Shown here one piece after another: positions 10,124 to 22,217 of a stretch of DNA of 64,000 bases. The DNA lies in contig NZ_CP043761.1 of NCBI RefSeq assembly GCF_008386395.1, positions 124,001 to 188,000 of the forward strand. The letters are read 5' to 3'. Below the pieces are notes generated by a model, which had not been told where the DNA came from, did not search any database, and saw only the letters and a program-made list of their open reading frames with translations. A program made the position numbers and the translations under genes. The DNA is from Paenibacillus sp. 37. GTDB taxonomy: Bacteria; Bacillota; Bacilli; Paenibacillales; Paenibacillaceae. The stretch's first letter is position 1. The number at the start of each line of letters is the position of its first letter.

Positions 10124-11398
10124 ATGTATTTAGTATACGCAGATGAAAAAGGTAATGTATTTGATCATCCTTCCCTGTACGGGCTTGCCCGCAGTGGAGA
10201 TATGATCGTTGAGATTATGGAGGATGAGTTGATTCCTCTGCCAGAAGGTGCAACGTTGGTTGGACTCCCGAGTACCCGGCCCATTGGTATGGACCCAGAC
10301 ACCGGTGAGATGCTGCCAATGCCAACGGACACACAGGCTGTAGGTGCATTGCTTCCACAGGGATTCACTCGTTTGTGTCTCCCAGGGTATGTGAAGACGG
10401 ATAAGGAGTATAAGTTGCCTTTGTTCGGTTATTCCGCAGTGGTTTGGAAAGATGGCGGTTTCTATGTTACGGCTTCGAAGTCAGATAGTCCTGACCAATG
10501 GAATCCGCTTAACTGTGATCGTGACGATGTGCGTTCCGGGGTTAAACGATTGACGGAGCAATACCCCGAGAACCGTCTCTACACCCATCTATCCAACTGT
10601 GCGCTTGGATATGAATGTCTAACTTCATCCAACACGTTCCTGAATCGTTGGGAAGGTGGAGTGCCGGTATCCTATTCTTGCAATGCGGGCTGTTTCGGGT
10701 GTATCTCCGAGCAACCGGATGATAGCGGCTTTGTTTCCCCGCAGACACGTATGAACTTCCGACCGCGTGTGGATGAGATTGTGGAGGTTATGATGGAACA
10801 CCTGAAGACGCCGGAGTCCATCATTAGTTTTGGACAAGGTTGTGAAGGGGAGCCTTCCACGCAGGCCAAGCTGATTATTGAAGCGATTCGCGAAGTGCGT
10901 TCCGTAACGGACATGGGGTATATCAACATTAATACCAATGCCGGTCTGAATGATCACATTAGAGGTATTGTAGATGCTGGATTGGATCTGATGCGCGTAA
11001 GTACAATTAGTGCACTGGATGACCATTATAACGCCTACTATAAACCGCGTGGTTATACCTTAGCCAATGTTGAGAAGTCGATGAAATACGCAGCGCAGCA
11101 GGGCGTATACACGTCCATTAACTATCTGATCTTTCCAGGTGTAACAGATCGTGAAGAAGAGATTGAGGCGATGATTGAGTTTGTAAGAAGAACCGATCTA
11201 CGCTTGATTCAGATGCGTAATCTCAATATTGATCCAGAGAGCTATCTGGAATTAATTCCTCCTGCTCAAGGTGATATCTTGGGTATGAAGCAGATGATTG
11301 AGATTTTTGAAGACGAATTGCCTGATGTTGTGATCGGATCGTATACCCATGTTCCGCCAGCTGGAATGGCACGTCCAAAACGGTTGATTACCTTATAA
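10124..11398 (+). CDS. Radical SAM protein of unknown function (rho-rpmE locus)
   Basis: Radical SAM enzyme: the [4Fe-4S] motif CNAGCFGC gives Cys186, Cys190 and Cys193 in CX3CX2C spacing, in a core of about 180-400 with FGQGCEGEP and NTNAGL segments typical of the barrel. It is preceded by an unusual N-terminal region of ~175 residues with two further cysteines (159 and 165). No SPASM-type cysteine cluster is visible at the C terminus, so it is not an obvious peptide maturase. The substrate is unknown. The start ATG follows GTGAGGAG. It lies between rho and rpmE, with a gap of 97 bases after rho, and may be expressed with ribosomal protein L31. I do not recognise a named member. Confidence 0.85.
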   Translation: MYLVYADEKGNVFDHPSLYGLARSGDMIVEIMEDELIPLPEGATLVGLPSTRPIGMDPDTGEMLPMPTDTQAVGALLPQGFTRLCLPGYVKTDKEYKLPLFGYSAVVWKDGGFYVTASKSDSPDQWNPLNCDRDDVRSGVKRLTEQYPENRLYTHLSNCALGYECLTSSNTFLNRWEGGVPVSYSCNAGCFGCISEQPDDSGFVSPQTRMNFRPRVDEIVEVMMEHLKTPESIISFGQGCEGEPSTQAKLIIEAIREVRSVTDMGYININTNAGLNDHIRGIVDAGLDLMRVSTISALDDHYNAYYKPRGYTLANVEKSMKYAAQQGVYTSINYLIFPGVTDREEEIEAMIEFVRRTDLRLIQMRNLNIDPESYLELIPPAQGDILGMKQMIEIFEDELPDVVIGSYTHVPPAGMARPKRLITL

Positions 11399-11500
11399 CA
11401 ATAATGGATTGCAACAGGCACAAGGCCGTGTTATAATCTCAGAGTTGTGCCATTTACTCTGGGTCCGCTTGAGGCTCAGGGCGGAAAGAGGTGAAAGGTA

Positions 11501-11698
11501 ATGAAAGAAGCAATTCATCCTAATTACACGATTGGTCAAGTATCTTGCGCTTGCGGGAATACTTTTGAGACAGGTTCGGTTAAAGACGGACTTCGTGTAG
11601 AGATTTGCTCCGCGTGCCACCCGTTCTTCACAGGTAAACAGAAGTTTATCGATGCTGGCGGCCGTGTTGATCGTTTCAAAAAGAAATACGGAATCTAA
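11501..11698 (+). CDS. rpmE: Ribosomal protein L31 (zinc-binding form)
   Basis: Component of the 50S subunit at the bridge to 30S. This is the C+ form: Cys16, Cys18, Cys36 and Cys39 (CACGN and CSACHPF) bind zinc, unlike the cysteine-free YtiA form. The protein is 65 aa, the normal size, and keeps the KEAIHPNY start and [12 protein letters not shown] end. It is preceded by GAAAGAGGTGAAAGG. rpmE follows rho in B. subtilis too, there without the radical SAM gene. A terminator follows. Confidence 0.96.
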   Translation: MKEAIHPNYTIGQVSCACGNTFETGSVKDGLRVEICSACHPFFTGKQKFIDAGGRVDRFKKKYGI

Positions 11699-11739
11699 TA
11701 GGACAATTCTTGGAGTTGTCTGCTAATCGCATCCAACAC

Positions 11740-11766
11740 ACCCCTGCTGATCTGGCGGGGGTTTTT
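11740..11766 (+). terminator. Terminator of rpmE
   Basis: ACCCCTGC (11740-11747) pairs with GCGGGGGT (11755-11762), one G-U pair, followed by Ts. Confidence 0.85.
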
Positions 11767-11807
11767 ATATGTTATATATAAGCATAATCGCATTCACGTT
11801 CCTCTGG

Positions 11808-11836
11808 TTGCAATTTGGATAACCTTACGTTATACT
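11808..11836 (+). promoter_or_regulatory. SigA promoter of the SRP RNA gene
   Basis: TTGCAA (11808-11813), exactly 17 bases, TATACT (11831-11836). The predicted start falls at about 11843-11845, where the RNA's first helix strand CCGTGC begins. Confidence 0.85.
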
Positions 11837-11844
11837 ATTTCTTA

Positions 11845-12112
11845 CCGTGCTAGATGGGGAGGTAGCGGTGCCCTGTAACTCGCAATCCGCTATAGCGAGG
11901 TTGAATTCCTGCTAGAGGTTTTGCCGATGTGAGGTTTGGTCCCTAAACGTGGTGTTGACGGTTGGGTCCTCCGCAATGAGTACTCATGAACCTGGTCAGG
12001 TCCGGAAGGAAGCAGCCATAAGTGAGATCACTCTTGTGCCGGAGGGTTGCCTAGCCCGAGCTATTGTTCAGGGGTGCCACTTGGATCGCAAATATCGATA
12101 GCAGGTGCACGG
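11845..12112 (+). ncRNA. ffs: Signal recognition particle RNA (large bacterial type)
   Basis: About 268-nt SRP RNA with Alu and S domains, the Bacillus scRNA type rather than the short 4.5S form. The conserved tip GGTCAGGTCCGGAAGGAAGC (helix 8, GGAA tetraloop and binding site of Ffh) is at about 11995-12014. The 5' end CCGTGC pairs with the 3' end GCACGG (12107-12112), closing the molecule, and GGTAGCGGTGCCCTGTAACT is the Alu part. The RNA works with Ffh in co-translational membrane targeting. It lies directly upstream of dnaX, as in B. subtilis. The ends are set by the closing helix and promoter and may be off by a few bases. Confidence 0.95.
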
Positions 12113-12130
12113 CTTACCTTTTAAATGTAG

Positions 12131-12166
12131 AGACCTTTGCAGTTGTATGTATGCAGAGGTCTTTTT
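12131..12166 (+). terminator. Terminator of the SRP RNA gene
   Basis: AGACCTTTGCA (12131-12141) pairs with TGCAGAGGTCT (12152-12162) with one G-U pair, followed by TTTTT. Confidence 0.93.
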
Positions 12167-12208
12167 GATATGTCTTAATAAACCACGCATGAATGAGTCA
12201 GATAAAGT

Positions 12209-12236
12209 TTGGATTCACCCTAGAATATAGTATAAT
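12209..12236 (+). promoter_or_regulatory. Candidate promoter of dnaX operon
   Basis: A perfect TATAAT at 12231-12236 with TTGGAT at 12209-12214 (16-base spacer). It is about 50 bases before the dnaX ATG. Confidence 0.7.
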
Positions 12237-12286
12237 AGGGGAACGACAAAGGACTCGAATGCGAAGTGGAAGGAAGGTAACGCATC

Positions 12287-14032
12287 ATGGAGCATATCGC
12301 GTTATACCGGGCTTGGCGTCCCCAGTCGTTTCAAGATATGGTGGGGCAACAGCATATTATTCAGACCTTGCAGAACGCGATTCGTGAACAGCGGACTTCC
12401 CATGCCTACTTATTTAGCGGGCCCAGAGGAACGGGAAAGACAAGTGCCGCCAAGATTTTGGCCAAAGCTGTGAACTGCGAACGTGGGCCTGCGCCTGAAC
12501 CTTGTAACGAGTGTGAAGCTTGCCGCAGAATTACGACTGGCGCTGTGATGGATGTGCAAGAGATTGATGCTGCATCCAATCGGGGCGTTGAAGAAATCCG
12601 TGATCTTCGGGAAAAGGTTAAATATGCGCCAACCGAAGTCCGGCAGAAAGTCTATATTATTGATGAAGTACACATGCTGACAACGGAGGCATTCAATGCT
12701 TTGCTCAAAACATTGGAAGAGCCACCACCACATGTGATGTTTATTTTGGCAACAACAGAACCACACCGCCTTCCGGCTACCATTATATCGCGCTGTCAGC
12801 GATTTGATTTTCGCCGGGTATCCCTGGAAGAGCAGACAGCAAGACTTACACTGATCTGTGAACAGGAAGGCATGGAAGCGGACCAAGATGCGCTCCAATA
12901 CATTGCCCGTTTATCGGACGGTGGAATGAGGGATGCACTTAGTGTGCTGGATCAGATCTCTTCATTTACGGATGGACGAGTAACGTACCAGCAGGTCATG
13001 GACATGACGGGTGGAATTGCTTCAGAGCAATTTGCCAAATTGGCTGCTTCGCTGCTCAAGGGTGATGTTGGTCATATTTTGCAGATGATTGAAGGTTTCA
13101 TGCATGAAGGAAAGAGTGCAGACAAATGCATGGAGAATTTACTGTATTATTTCCGTGATTTGCTTATGATTAAGATGGTGCCTGATGCAGACAAACTGAC
13201 GGACAGGGTACTTAATCCGGAAGCATTCCGTGATATGGCGGAGTCATTCACCAAGGAACGACTGTTCCACATGATTGACACCCTTAATCGGTACCAGAGT
13301 GAAATGAAATATGCAGTACAACCACAGACATTATTTGAAGTTGCATTGCTTAAACTGTGTAGTATTCCAGCTCAAGGTGAGGCTTCTGTTCAGGTGGGAG
13401 CTTCAGCTCATGCAGCACCTGCTGATGGGGGAGAGATCAACCGCTTGAAGCAGCAACTTGCTGAGTTGGAGAAGAAGTTGGATCGTGCGCTTAAAAGTGG
13501 TTTGTCTGGTGGAGAAGGTGCATCGAGTGCTCCATCTCGTCCGGCAACAAGGGCCCCTGTATCGAGAGGCAATTCGCCTGCGAAGCTTCCTGCACAGTTG
13601 GATCAGTATGTTGCGCGCAAGGGAGCCCCTGAGTTCGCAGATATCAGCAAAAAATGGAGTCAGATCCTGCAACGAGTGAAGGAAGAGAGGGTTACCGTTC
13701 ACGCCTGGTTTGTGGATGGTGAGCCGGTATCATTGCTTGAAGACAATGTGTTGGTTGCTTTTAAAAACAACATTCACCGTGAAACAACGGAAAAGCAGGC
13801 TAACCGTGAAGTCATTGAGCGGGTGTTGTCCGAACAGCTTGGGCGACCTGCACGATTGGTGACGATGATGCTCAAAGATTGGACCGGAGCAATGGAGGGA
13901 GCTCCTGAAGCGCCAAAGGAGGACTTTAAGCTTGAACCTGAGCATGAAGACGGCGGTTCAGGCAACAAACAGCCTTGGATTGATGAAGCCATCCAGCTCT
14001 TTGGTGAGGACCTTGTAGTGATCAAAGAATAA
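12287..14032 (+). CDS. dnaX: DNA polymerase III subunit gamma/tau
   Basis: Clamp-loader ATPase that organises the replisome. Walker A GPRGTGKT at 45-52, zinc ligands Cys64, Cys73, Cys76 and Cys79, Walker B with DEVH at 126-129, and the arginine-finger motif SRCQRFDF are all present. The C-terminal third has a Ser/Pro/Arg-rich linker and a tau-like end. Length is 581 aa, near the 563 of B. subtilis. The ATG at 12287 is preceded by GGAAGG. It starts the operon dnaX-ybaB-recR, conserved with B. subtilis dnaX-yaaK-recR. An A6 run near 13648 could be slippery, but I see no supporting signals for frameshifting. Confidence 0.96.
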   Translation: MEHIALYRAWRPQSFQDMVGQQHIIQTLQNAIREQRTSHAYLFSGPRGTGKTSAAKILAKAVNCERGPAPEPCNECEACRRITTGAVMDVQEIDAASNRGVEEIRDLREKVKYAPTEVRQKVYIIDEVHMLTTEAFNALLKTLEEPPPHVMFILATTEPHRLPATIISRCQRFDFRRVSLEEQTARLTLICEQEGMEADQDALQYIARLSDGGMRDALSVLDQISSFTDGRVTYQQVMDMTGGIASEQFAKLAASLLKGDVGHILQMIEGFMHEGKSADKCMENLLYYFRDLLMIKMVPDADKLTDRVLNPEAFRDMAESFTKERLFHMIDTLNRYQSEMKYAVQPQTLFEVALLKLCSIPAQGEASVQVGASAHAAPADGGEINRLKQQLAELEKKLDRALKSGLSGGEGASSAPSRPATRAPVSRGNSPAKLPAQLDQYVARKGAPEFADISKKWSQILQRVKEERVTVHAWFVDGEPVSLLEDNVLVAFKNNIHRETTEKQANREVIERVLSEQLGRPARLVTMMLKDWTGAMEGAPEAPKEDFKLEPEHEDGGSGNKQPWIDEAIQLFGEDLVVIKE

Positions 14033-14074
14033 TGCGCATAGCGCGATAACCATAACAAAAGGAGATGAACAATT

Positions 14075-14386
14075 ATGAACAACATGAACCAAATGATGAA
14101 ACAAGTGAAGAAAATGCAGGAGCAAATGCTGAAAGCACAAGAGGAACTGGCGGACAAAACAGTCCAAGGTACTTCTGGTGGCGGTGTAGTGACGGCTGAA
14201 GTTAACGGACACAAGAAATTGCTTGCTATCACGATCAAACCTGAAGCGGTAGATCCGGAAGATGTTGAAATGTTGCAAGATCTCGTTATGACAGCTGTTA
14301 ATGATGCAATGGCCAAAGCCGATGAGATTGCCAACAAGGATATGGGCAAGTTCACAGGCGGCATGAATATTCCGGGATTATTTTAA
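14075..14386 (+). CDS. yaaK: YbaB/EbfC-family nucleoid-associated protein
   Basis: Small DNA-binding protein of 103 aa that forms a tweezer-like dimer. The first 30 residues are a Met/Lys/Gln-rich helix ([16 protein letters not shown]), followed by [18 protein letters not shown] and [12 protein letters not shown], all typical of the family. It lies 42 bases after dnaX with AAAGGAGATG as ribosome site, and 36 bases before recR. Placement between dnaX and recR is near universal and suggests a recombination or nucleoid role. Its exact function in Firmicutes is not settled. Confidence 0.94.
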   Translation: MNNMNQMMKQVKKMQEQMLKAQEELADKTVQGTSGGGVVTAEVNGHKKLLAITIKPEAVDPEDVEMLQDLVMTAVNDAMAKADEIANKDMGKFTGGMNIPGLF

Positions 14387-14422
14387 TTAAAAAATTGATC
14401 CTGTCAAAGGAGACGCAATCGA

Positions 14423-15022
14423 TTGTATTATCCCGAACCAATAGCCAAGCTGATTGATGCCTTCACCCGGTTGCCGGGTGTGGGTCCCAAGACGGCAGCG
14501 CGTTTAGCTTTTCATGTGCTTAACATGAAGGAAGATGACGTTATCGATTTTGCCAAAGCGCTCGTAAGTGTGAAGCGTAATCTTCATTACTGTTCTGTAT
14601 GTTGTAATATCACTGATACGGACCCGTGTCGCATCTGTCAGGATAAGTCCAGAGATGTCTCTGTAATCTGTGTAGTTCAGGATTCGAAAGATCTGGTGGC
14701 CATGGAGCGCACCAAGGAATTCGATGGATACTATCATGTGTTACAGGGCGCGATTTCACCTATGGAGGGAATTGGCCCAGACGATATTCGTTTGAAGGAA
14801 CTCCTGGTTCGATTAAGTGATGAACGTATAAAAGAGATCATATTGGCAACGAACCCCAATATTGAGGGTGAAGCTACAGCGATGTACATCTCCCGGTTGG
14901 TGCGTCCGTTTGAAATCAGTGTGACCCGAATTGCGCATGGATTGCCTGTAGGTGGCGATCTTGAGTATGCGGATGAAGTGACCCTTTCCAAAGCGTTGGA
15001 AGGGCGCAGGGAGATGCGTTAG
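14423..15022 (+). CDS. recR: Recombination mediator protein RecR
   Basis: Acts with RecO and RecF to load RecA at gaps. The helix-hairpin-helix at 11-30 ([14 protein letters not shown]) is followed by the C4 zinc finger Cys57, Cys60, Cys69 and Cys72, then a Toprim domain ([17 protein letters not shown], from ~80) and [12 protein letters not shown]. Length 199 aa is normal. The start is TTG at 14423, supported by AAAGGAGA ten bases upstream and by the match of [13 protein letters not shown] to the family N terminus. It is third in the dnaX operon, and a terminator follows. Confidence 0.96.
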   Translation: MYYPEPIAKLIDAFTRLPGVGPKTAARLAFHVLNMKEDDVIDFAKALVSVKRNLHYCSVCCNITDTDPCRICQDKSRDVSVICVVQDSKDLVAMERTKEFDGYYHVLQGAISPMEGIGPDDIRLKELLVRLSDERIKEIILATNPNIEGEATAMYISRLVRPFEISVTRIAHGLPVGGDLEYADEVTLSKALEGRREMR

Positions 15023-15092
15023 TGTGATCAATTTGTATTACGCAGCAGACTTCCTTGGAAACTTCCGATGCTAAATAAGTTTCGATGTGCAA

Positions 15093-15118
15093 AGAGAGCC
15101 TTAGGGCTCTCTTTTTTT
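15093..15118 (+). terminator. Terminator of the dnaX-ybaB-recR operon
   Basis: AGAGAGCC (15093-15100) pairs with GGCTCTCT (15105-15112) around a four-base loop, followed by seven Ts. Confidence 0.93.
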
Positions 15119-15206
15119 GAGAAGAAAATGAATGCCTGAGTTCTAAGTTTGTCCTTTCCCTGATAAGTATGAGAATATGCTGTGCTGATCAGGAGGAGGA
15201 GAGTTT

Positions 15207-15482
15207 ATGTTTTTGTGGCGAAATACACGGAACTCGGTAGAGAAACACAACAGAATGTTGAAGGAACTTGAGGCGGATCAGATCTATGCAGATATTCAGG
15301 TGGCTAAGCAGGAATGGGAACGGGCTATGAGACAGTTTGAAGATGCACAGGGGCAGGATGAGATTGATTATGCTATTTATGTATTGGAGGCAGCTGAGCG
15401 GAAGTACCAGATCCACTTGAGAAGAGCAAAGCGAGCCAGAGCGAATGATGATCTTACATCACAGCGAGGGGTTAGTATGTAG
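15207..15482 (+). CDS. yaaL: YaaL-like DUF2508 protein
   Basis: Protein of 91 aa, soluble, charged and mostly helical (KHNRMLKELEADQIYADIQVAKQEWE), with conserved Trp and Tyr positions of the DUF2508 family. It occupies the yaaL place between recR and bofA, as in B. subtilis. No catalytic motif or membrane segment is visible and its function is unknown. AGGAGGAG lies about ten bases before the ATG. bofA follows after 34 bases, so the two are probably co-transcribed. Assignment rests on length, composition and position. Confidence 0.85.
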   Translation: MFLWRNTRNSVEKHNRMLKELEADQIYADIQVAKQEWERAMRQFEDAQGQDEIDYAIYVLEAAERKYQIHLRRAKRARANDDLTSQRGVSM

Positions 15483-15516
15483 AGTCACGTTTACATTAAA
15501 CACGGAGGTGTAATAT

Positions 15517-15786
15517 ATGAAGAGTATCATACTGGGAAGTGTATTGGTTATATCGTTACTGGGGCTTATCGTTATTTTATTCAGAAAGCGGATAGGGTTA
15601 TCGTTTTTCACGTCATTTGGAATTCATCTGGTGCTGGCTGCAGTAGGGATATATATCGTGAATTATTCCGGCTGGATTACAGGAACCTACATCCCGCTGA
15701 ACCCAGCAACGATAGGGACTGTAACTGTTTTGGGATTGCCAGGTGTGGGGCTATTATTAGGGTTGAAAATTTCTTTGTTCGGATAG
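15517..15786 (+). CDS. bofA: Pro-sigma-K processing inhibitor BofA
   Basis: Integral membrane protein of the outer forespore membrane that, with SpoIVFA, holds the protease SpoIVFB inactive until the forespore signals. The 89-aa protein has two to three hydrophobic segments (ILGSVLVISLLGLIVILF near residue 4, and GIHLVLAAVGIYIVNY), and the conserved end LNPATIGTVTVLGLPGVGLL matches BofA. CACGGAGGTG precedes the ATG. It follows yaaL and precedes an rRNA operon, as bofA-rrnA does in B. subtilis. The first rRNA promoter begins immediately after the stop codon. Confidence 0.94.
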   Translation: MKSIILGSVLVISLLGLIVILFRKRIGLSFFTSFGIHLVLAAVGIYIVNYSGWITGTYIPLNPATIGTVTVLGLPGVGLLLGLKISLFG

Positions 15787-15816
15787 TTGACTCATAGGAT
15801 ATTTATATGGTACATT
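15787..15816 (+). promoter_or_regulatory. rRNA operon promoter P1
   Basis: TTGACT (15787-15792), 18 bases, TACATT (15811-15816). The -35 starts on the base after the bofA stop codon. Its -10 and spacing match P2, 120 bases downstream, giving the tandem pair usual for Bacillales rRNA operons. Confidence 0.75.
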
Positions 15817-15906
15817 ATATCTCGTTGCTTTGCTTGCTTGGTTAGATGCTTTAGATGAAATGAAGGAGTTCATTACGAACTTCGAAAAAGAATTTCAAAA
15901 AAACAC

Positions 15907-15936
15907 TTGACCAAAACAAATGAAGTGTGATACATT
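15907..15936 (+). promoter_or_regulatory. rRNA operon promoter P2
   Basis: TTGACC (15907-15912), 18 bases, TACATT (15931-15936), followed by a GC-rich start region. Same architecture as P1. Confidence 0.8.
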
Positions 15937-15980
15937 ATAAAAGTCGCCGCTGAGAGAAAATGGTGACGAAAAAACAAGTT

Positions 15981-15995
15981 TGATCTTTGAAAACT
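15981..15995 (+). promoter_or_regulatory. BoxA-like antitermination site before 16S
   Basis: TGATCTTTGAAAACT resembles the rRNA leader boxA and recurs as TGTTCTTTGAAAACT before 23S (18138). It would load Nus factors on rRNA transcripts. Confidence 0.7.
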
Positions 15996-16012
15996 GAACA
16001 ACGAGTGAGTAA
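15990..16012 (+). other. Pre-16S processing stem, left arm
   Basis: AAAACTGA then CAACGAGTGAGTAA (15990-15997, 15999-16012) pairs with 17750-17772 (TTACTCACTCGTTG then TCAGTTTT), 22 pairs with one A-C mismatch. It encloses 16S and should be cut by RNase III. Confidence 0.88.
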
Positions 16013-16133
16013 ACATTCTGCTTGCAGAATGAACGCGAAAGTTTGAAACAAGCCTTGGCTTGAATCGACTGGAGCACAAATGAGATTTTTAATCTCGTCA
16101 GATTCAAAATGAGCTTATCGCTCTTTTCAATAC

Positions 16134-17690
<1,557 letters not shown>

Positions 17691-17749
17691 TGGAGAATCG
17701 TTTCCTGCAACGGAAACATTCAAATACAAAATCTAGTCAGGTCGGCTAG

Positions 17750-17772
17750 TTACTCACTCGTTGCTCAGTTTT
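17750..17772 (+). other. Pre-16S processing stem, right arm
   Basis: Complement of 15990-16012. It ends 21 bases before the 5S gene, so 5S lies outside the 16S precursor loop. Confidence 0.88.
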
Positions 17773-17791
17773 GAGAGCTCAAACTCTCAAA
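17770..17791 (+). other. Hairpin directly upstream of 5S
   Basis: TTTGAGAG (17770-17777) pairs perfectly with CTCTCAAA (17784-17791), six-base loop, two bases before 5S. Possibly a maturation or spacer structure. It overlaps the end of the 16S stem by three bases. Confidence 0.7.
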
Positions 17792-17793
17792 CG

Positions 17794-17910
17794 TTTGGTG
17801 GCGATAGCGAAGGGGTTCCACACGTTCCCATCCCGAACACGACCGTTAAGCCCTTCAGCGTCAATGGTACTTGGACCGCAGGGTCCTGGGAGAGTAGAAC
17901 GCCGCCAAGC
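17794..17910 (+). rRNA. rrf: 5S ribosomal RNA (located between 16S and 23S)
   Basis: 117-nt 5S rRNA from TTTGGTGGCGATAGCGAAG to GAACGCCGCCAAGC. The ends TTTGGTGGCG and CGCCGCCAAG form helix I; CCATCCCGAACACG and GGGAGAGTAGAACG are the conserved loop sequences. It lies between 16S and tRNA-Ile, not after 23S. I find no other 5S-like sequence in the 23S downstream region, so this is the only 5S of the operon. Confidence 0.95.
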
Positions 17911-17946
17911 GTAACCCATTTTGGGTTCAAATAGTATATATAATGT

Positions 17947-18023
17947 GGGCCCTTAGCTCAGTTGGTTAGAGCGCACCTCTGATAAGGGTGAGGCCGGTGG
18001 TTCGAGTCCACCAGGGCCCACCA
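17947..18023 (+). tRNA. tRNA-Ile (GAT)
   Basis: 77 nt with encoded CCA. GGGCCCT pairs with AGGGCCC; the anticodon loop reads CTGATAA. It is the first of the two spacer tRNAs typical of rRNA operons. Confidence 0.97.
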
Positions 18024-18045
18024 TCTATACCTTTAAACTTTATAC

Positions 18046-18121
18046 GGGGCCATAGCTCAGCTGGGAGAGCGCCTGCCTTGCAAGCAGGAGGTCAGCGGTT
18101 CGATCCCGCTTGGCTCCACCA
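18046..18121 (+). tRNA. tRNA-Ala (TGC)
   Basis: 76 nt with encoded CCA. The anticodon loop is CTTGCAA, and the T arm GGTTCGATCC is intact. It follows tRNA-Ile by 22 bases. Confidence 0.97.
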
Positions 18122-18137
18122 AAAATGATTACAAGTT

Positions 18138-18152
18138 TGTTCTTTGAAAACT
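18138..18152 (+). promoter_or_regulatory. BoxA-like antitermination site before 23S
   Basis: TGTTCTTTGAAAACT, 13 of 15 bases identical to the site before 16S. Confidence 0.7.
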
Positions 18153-18180
18153 AGATATCGAAACGAAACAAACGCGAATT
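18146..18180 (+). other. Pre-23S processing stem, left arm
   Basis: GAAAACTAGAT, GAAACGAAACA and GCGAATT in this arm pair with AATTCGC, TGTTTCGTTTC and ATCTAGTTTTC at 21268-21299, giving a stem of about 29 pairs with small internal loops around 23S. Confidence 0.88.
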
Positions 18181-18328
18181 AGAACATTCCTTTAAGCTGA
18201 TCTTGTGTAAACAAGTGAAGTGTTTATAAAGGTAGTTAAATTGCTTTTGTGATGGTATCGAATGGGAGCGACTTTTGGCTTTGCGCAAGCAAAACAAGGG
18301 AAGCAAGCAGTCGAAACCAGAACAAAAT

Positions 18329-21255
<2,927 letters not shown>

Positions 21256-21267
21256 ATAGCAAGTGAT

Positions 21268-21299
21268 AATTCGCATGTTTCGTTTCGAATCTAGTTTTC
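21268..21299 (+). other. Pre-23S processing stem, right arm
   Basis: Complement of 18146-18180. It closes the 23S precursor and shows that neither 5S nor the downstream tRNAs lie within it. Confidence 0.88.
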
Positions 21300-21336
21300 A
21301 GGGAGCAATCCTTGATGATGTTGATGATTGTTATTT

Positions 21337-21428
21337 GGAGAGATACCCAAGTGGCTATAAGGGGACCCTCTGCTAAGGGGTTAGACTGCGTAAGCGGTGC
21401 GAGGGTTCGAATCCCTCTCTCTCCGCCA
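21337..21428 (+). tRNA. tRNA-Ser (GCT)
   Basis: 92 nt, class II with a long variable arm (GTAAGCGGTGC region), anticodon GCT in CTGCTAA, encoded CCA. First of eight tRNAs after 23S. Confidence 0.95.
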
Positions 21429-21471
21429 TCTTTACCTAAAGATGGACAAGCAATCAAAACACAATTAATAT

Positions 21472-21548
21472 GGCGGTGTAGCTCAGCTGGCTAGAGCGTA
21501 CGGTTCATACCCGTAAGGTCGGGGGTTCGATCCCCTCCGCCGCTACCA
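21472..21548 (+). tRNA. tRNA-Met (CAT), elongator type
   Basis: 77 nt, anticodon CAT in TTCATAC, encoded CCA. Position 1 is G and the acceptor ends GGCGGTG/CGCCGCT, which fits elongator rather than initiator tRNA. A tRNA-Ile2 with modified CAT cannot be fully excluded. Confidence 0.9.
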
Positions 21549-21557
21549 TATTACCCA

Positions 21558-21633
21558 GGAGGCTTAGCTCAGCTGGGAGAGCATCTGCCTTACAAGCAGA
21601 GGGTCGGGGGTTCGATCCCCTCAGCCTCCACCA
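21558..21633 (+). tRNA. tRNA-Val (TAC)
   Basis: 76 nt, anticodon loop CTTACAA, encoded CCA, intact T arm GGTTCGATCC. Confidence 0.96.
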
Positions 21634-21638
21634 TATAC

Positions 21639-21714
<76 letters not shown>

Positions 21715-21723
21715 TTAATGCCT

Positions 21724-21801
21724 GGAACCGTGGTGTAGTTGGCCTAACATGCCTGCCTGTCACGCAGGAGATCGCGGGTTCGAATCCCGTCGGTTCCGCC
21801 A
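21724..21801 (+). tRNA. tRNA-Asp (GTC)
   Basis: 78 nt, anticodon loop CTGTCAC, acceptor GGAACCG/CGGTTCC, discriminator G, encoded CCA. Confidence 0.96.
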
Positions 21802-21822
21802 TTAATCCTAAAAATTAAATAT

Positions 21823-21895
<73 letters not shown>

Positions 21896-21907
21896 CCTTT
21901 AATCCCT

Positions 21908-21993
21908 GGAGGATTAGCGAAGTGGCCAAACGCATCAGACTGTAAATCTGCTCCCGTACGGGTTCGGTGGTTCGAATCCATCATCCTCCACCA
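21908..21993 (+). tRNA. tRNA-Tyr (GTA)
   Basis: 86 nt, class II long variable arm (GCTCCCGTACGGG), anticodon GTA in CTGTAAA, encoded CCA. Confidence 0.96.
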
Positions 21994-22000
21994 GTTTTAT

Positions 22001-22073
22001 GAGTCATTAGCTCAGTTGGTAGAGCACCTGACTTTTAATCAGGGTGTCGAAGGTTCGAGCCCTTCATGACTCA
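22001..22073 (+). tRNA. tRNA-Lys (TTT)
   Basis: 73 nt to the discriminator A, anticodon loop CTTTTAA, acceptor GAGTCAT/ATGACTC. CCA is not encoded (TCT follows). It is the last tRNA of the cluster. Confidence 0.95.
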
Positions 22074-22080
22074 TCTTTAA

Positions 22081-22124
22081 GAAAAGAGTGATTAATCATT
22101 AATTTGATTAGTTGCTCTTTTTTT
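22081..22124 (+). terminator. Terminator of the rRNA-tRNA operon
   Basis: AAAAGAG with GATTAATC in the left arm pairs with GATTAG and GCTCTTTT in the right arm, followed by seven Ts. Confidence 0.85.
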
Positions 22125-22217
22125 GTTATGTGATTTTAACTCAATATGGATATTTATTAATGCTGGGCAAGATATGATAAACTAATAGAAAACATGCAGA
22201 GTGGTGACGTTCATTAT

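Larger units (their letters stand above)
15787..16133 (+). other. rRNA leader region
   Basis: A 347-base non-coding stretch between bofA and 16S that holds P1, P2, boxA, the 16S precursor stem and an inverted repeat CATTCTGC/GCAGAATG near 16014-16031. No coding frame is supported. Confidence 0.8.

Noticed and set aside
13645..13655. A6 run in dnaX as a programmed frameshift site
   Set aside because: No upstream Shine-Dalgarno or downstream hairpin is visible, and Bacillus dnaX needs no frameshift.
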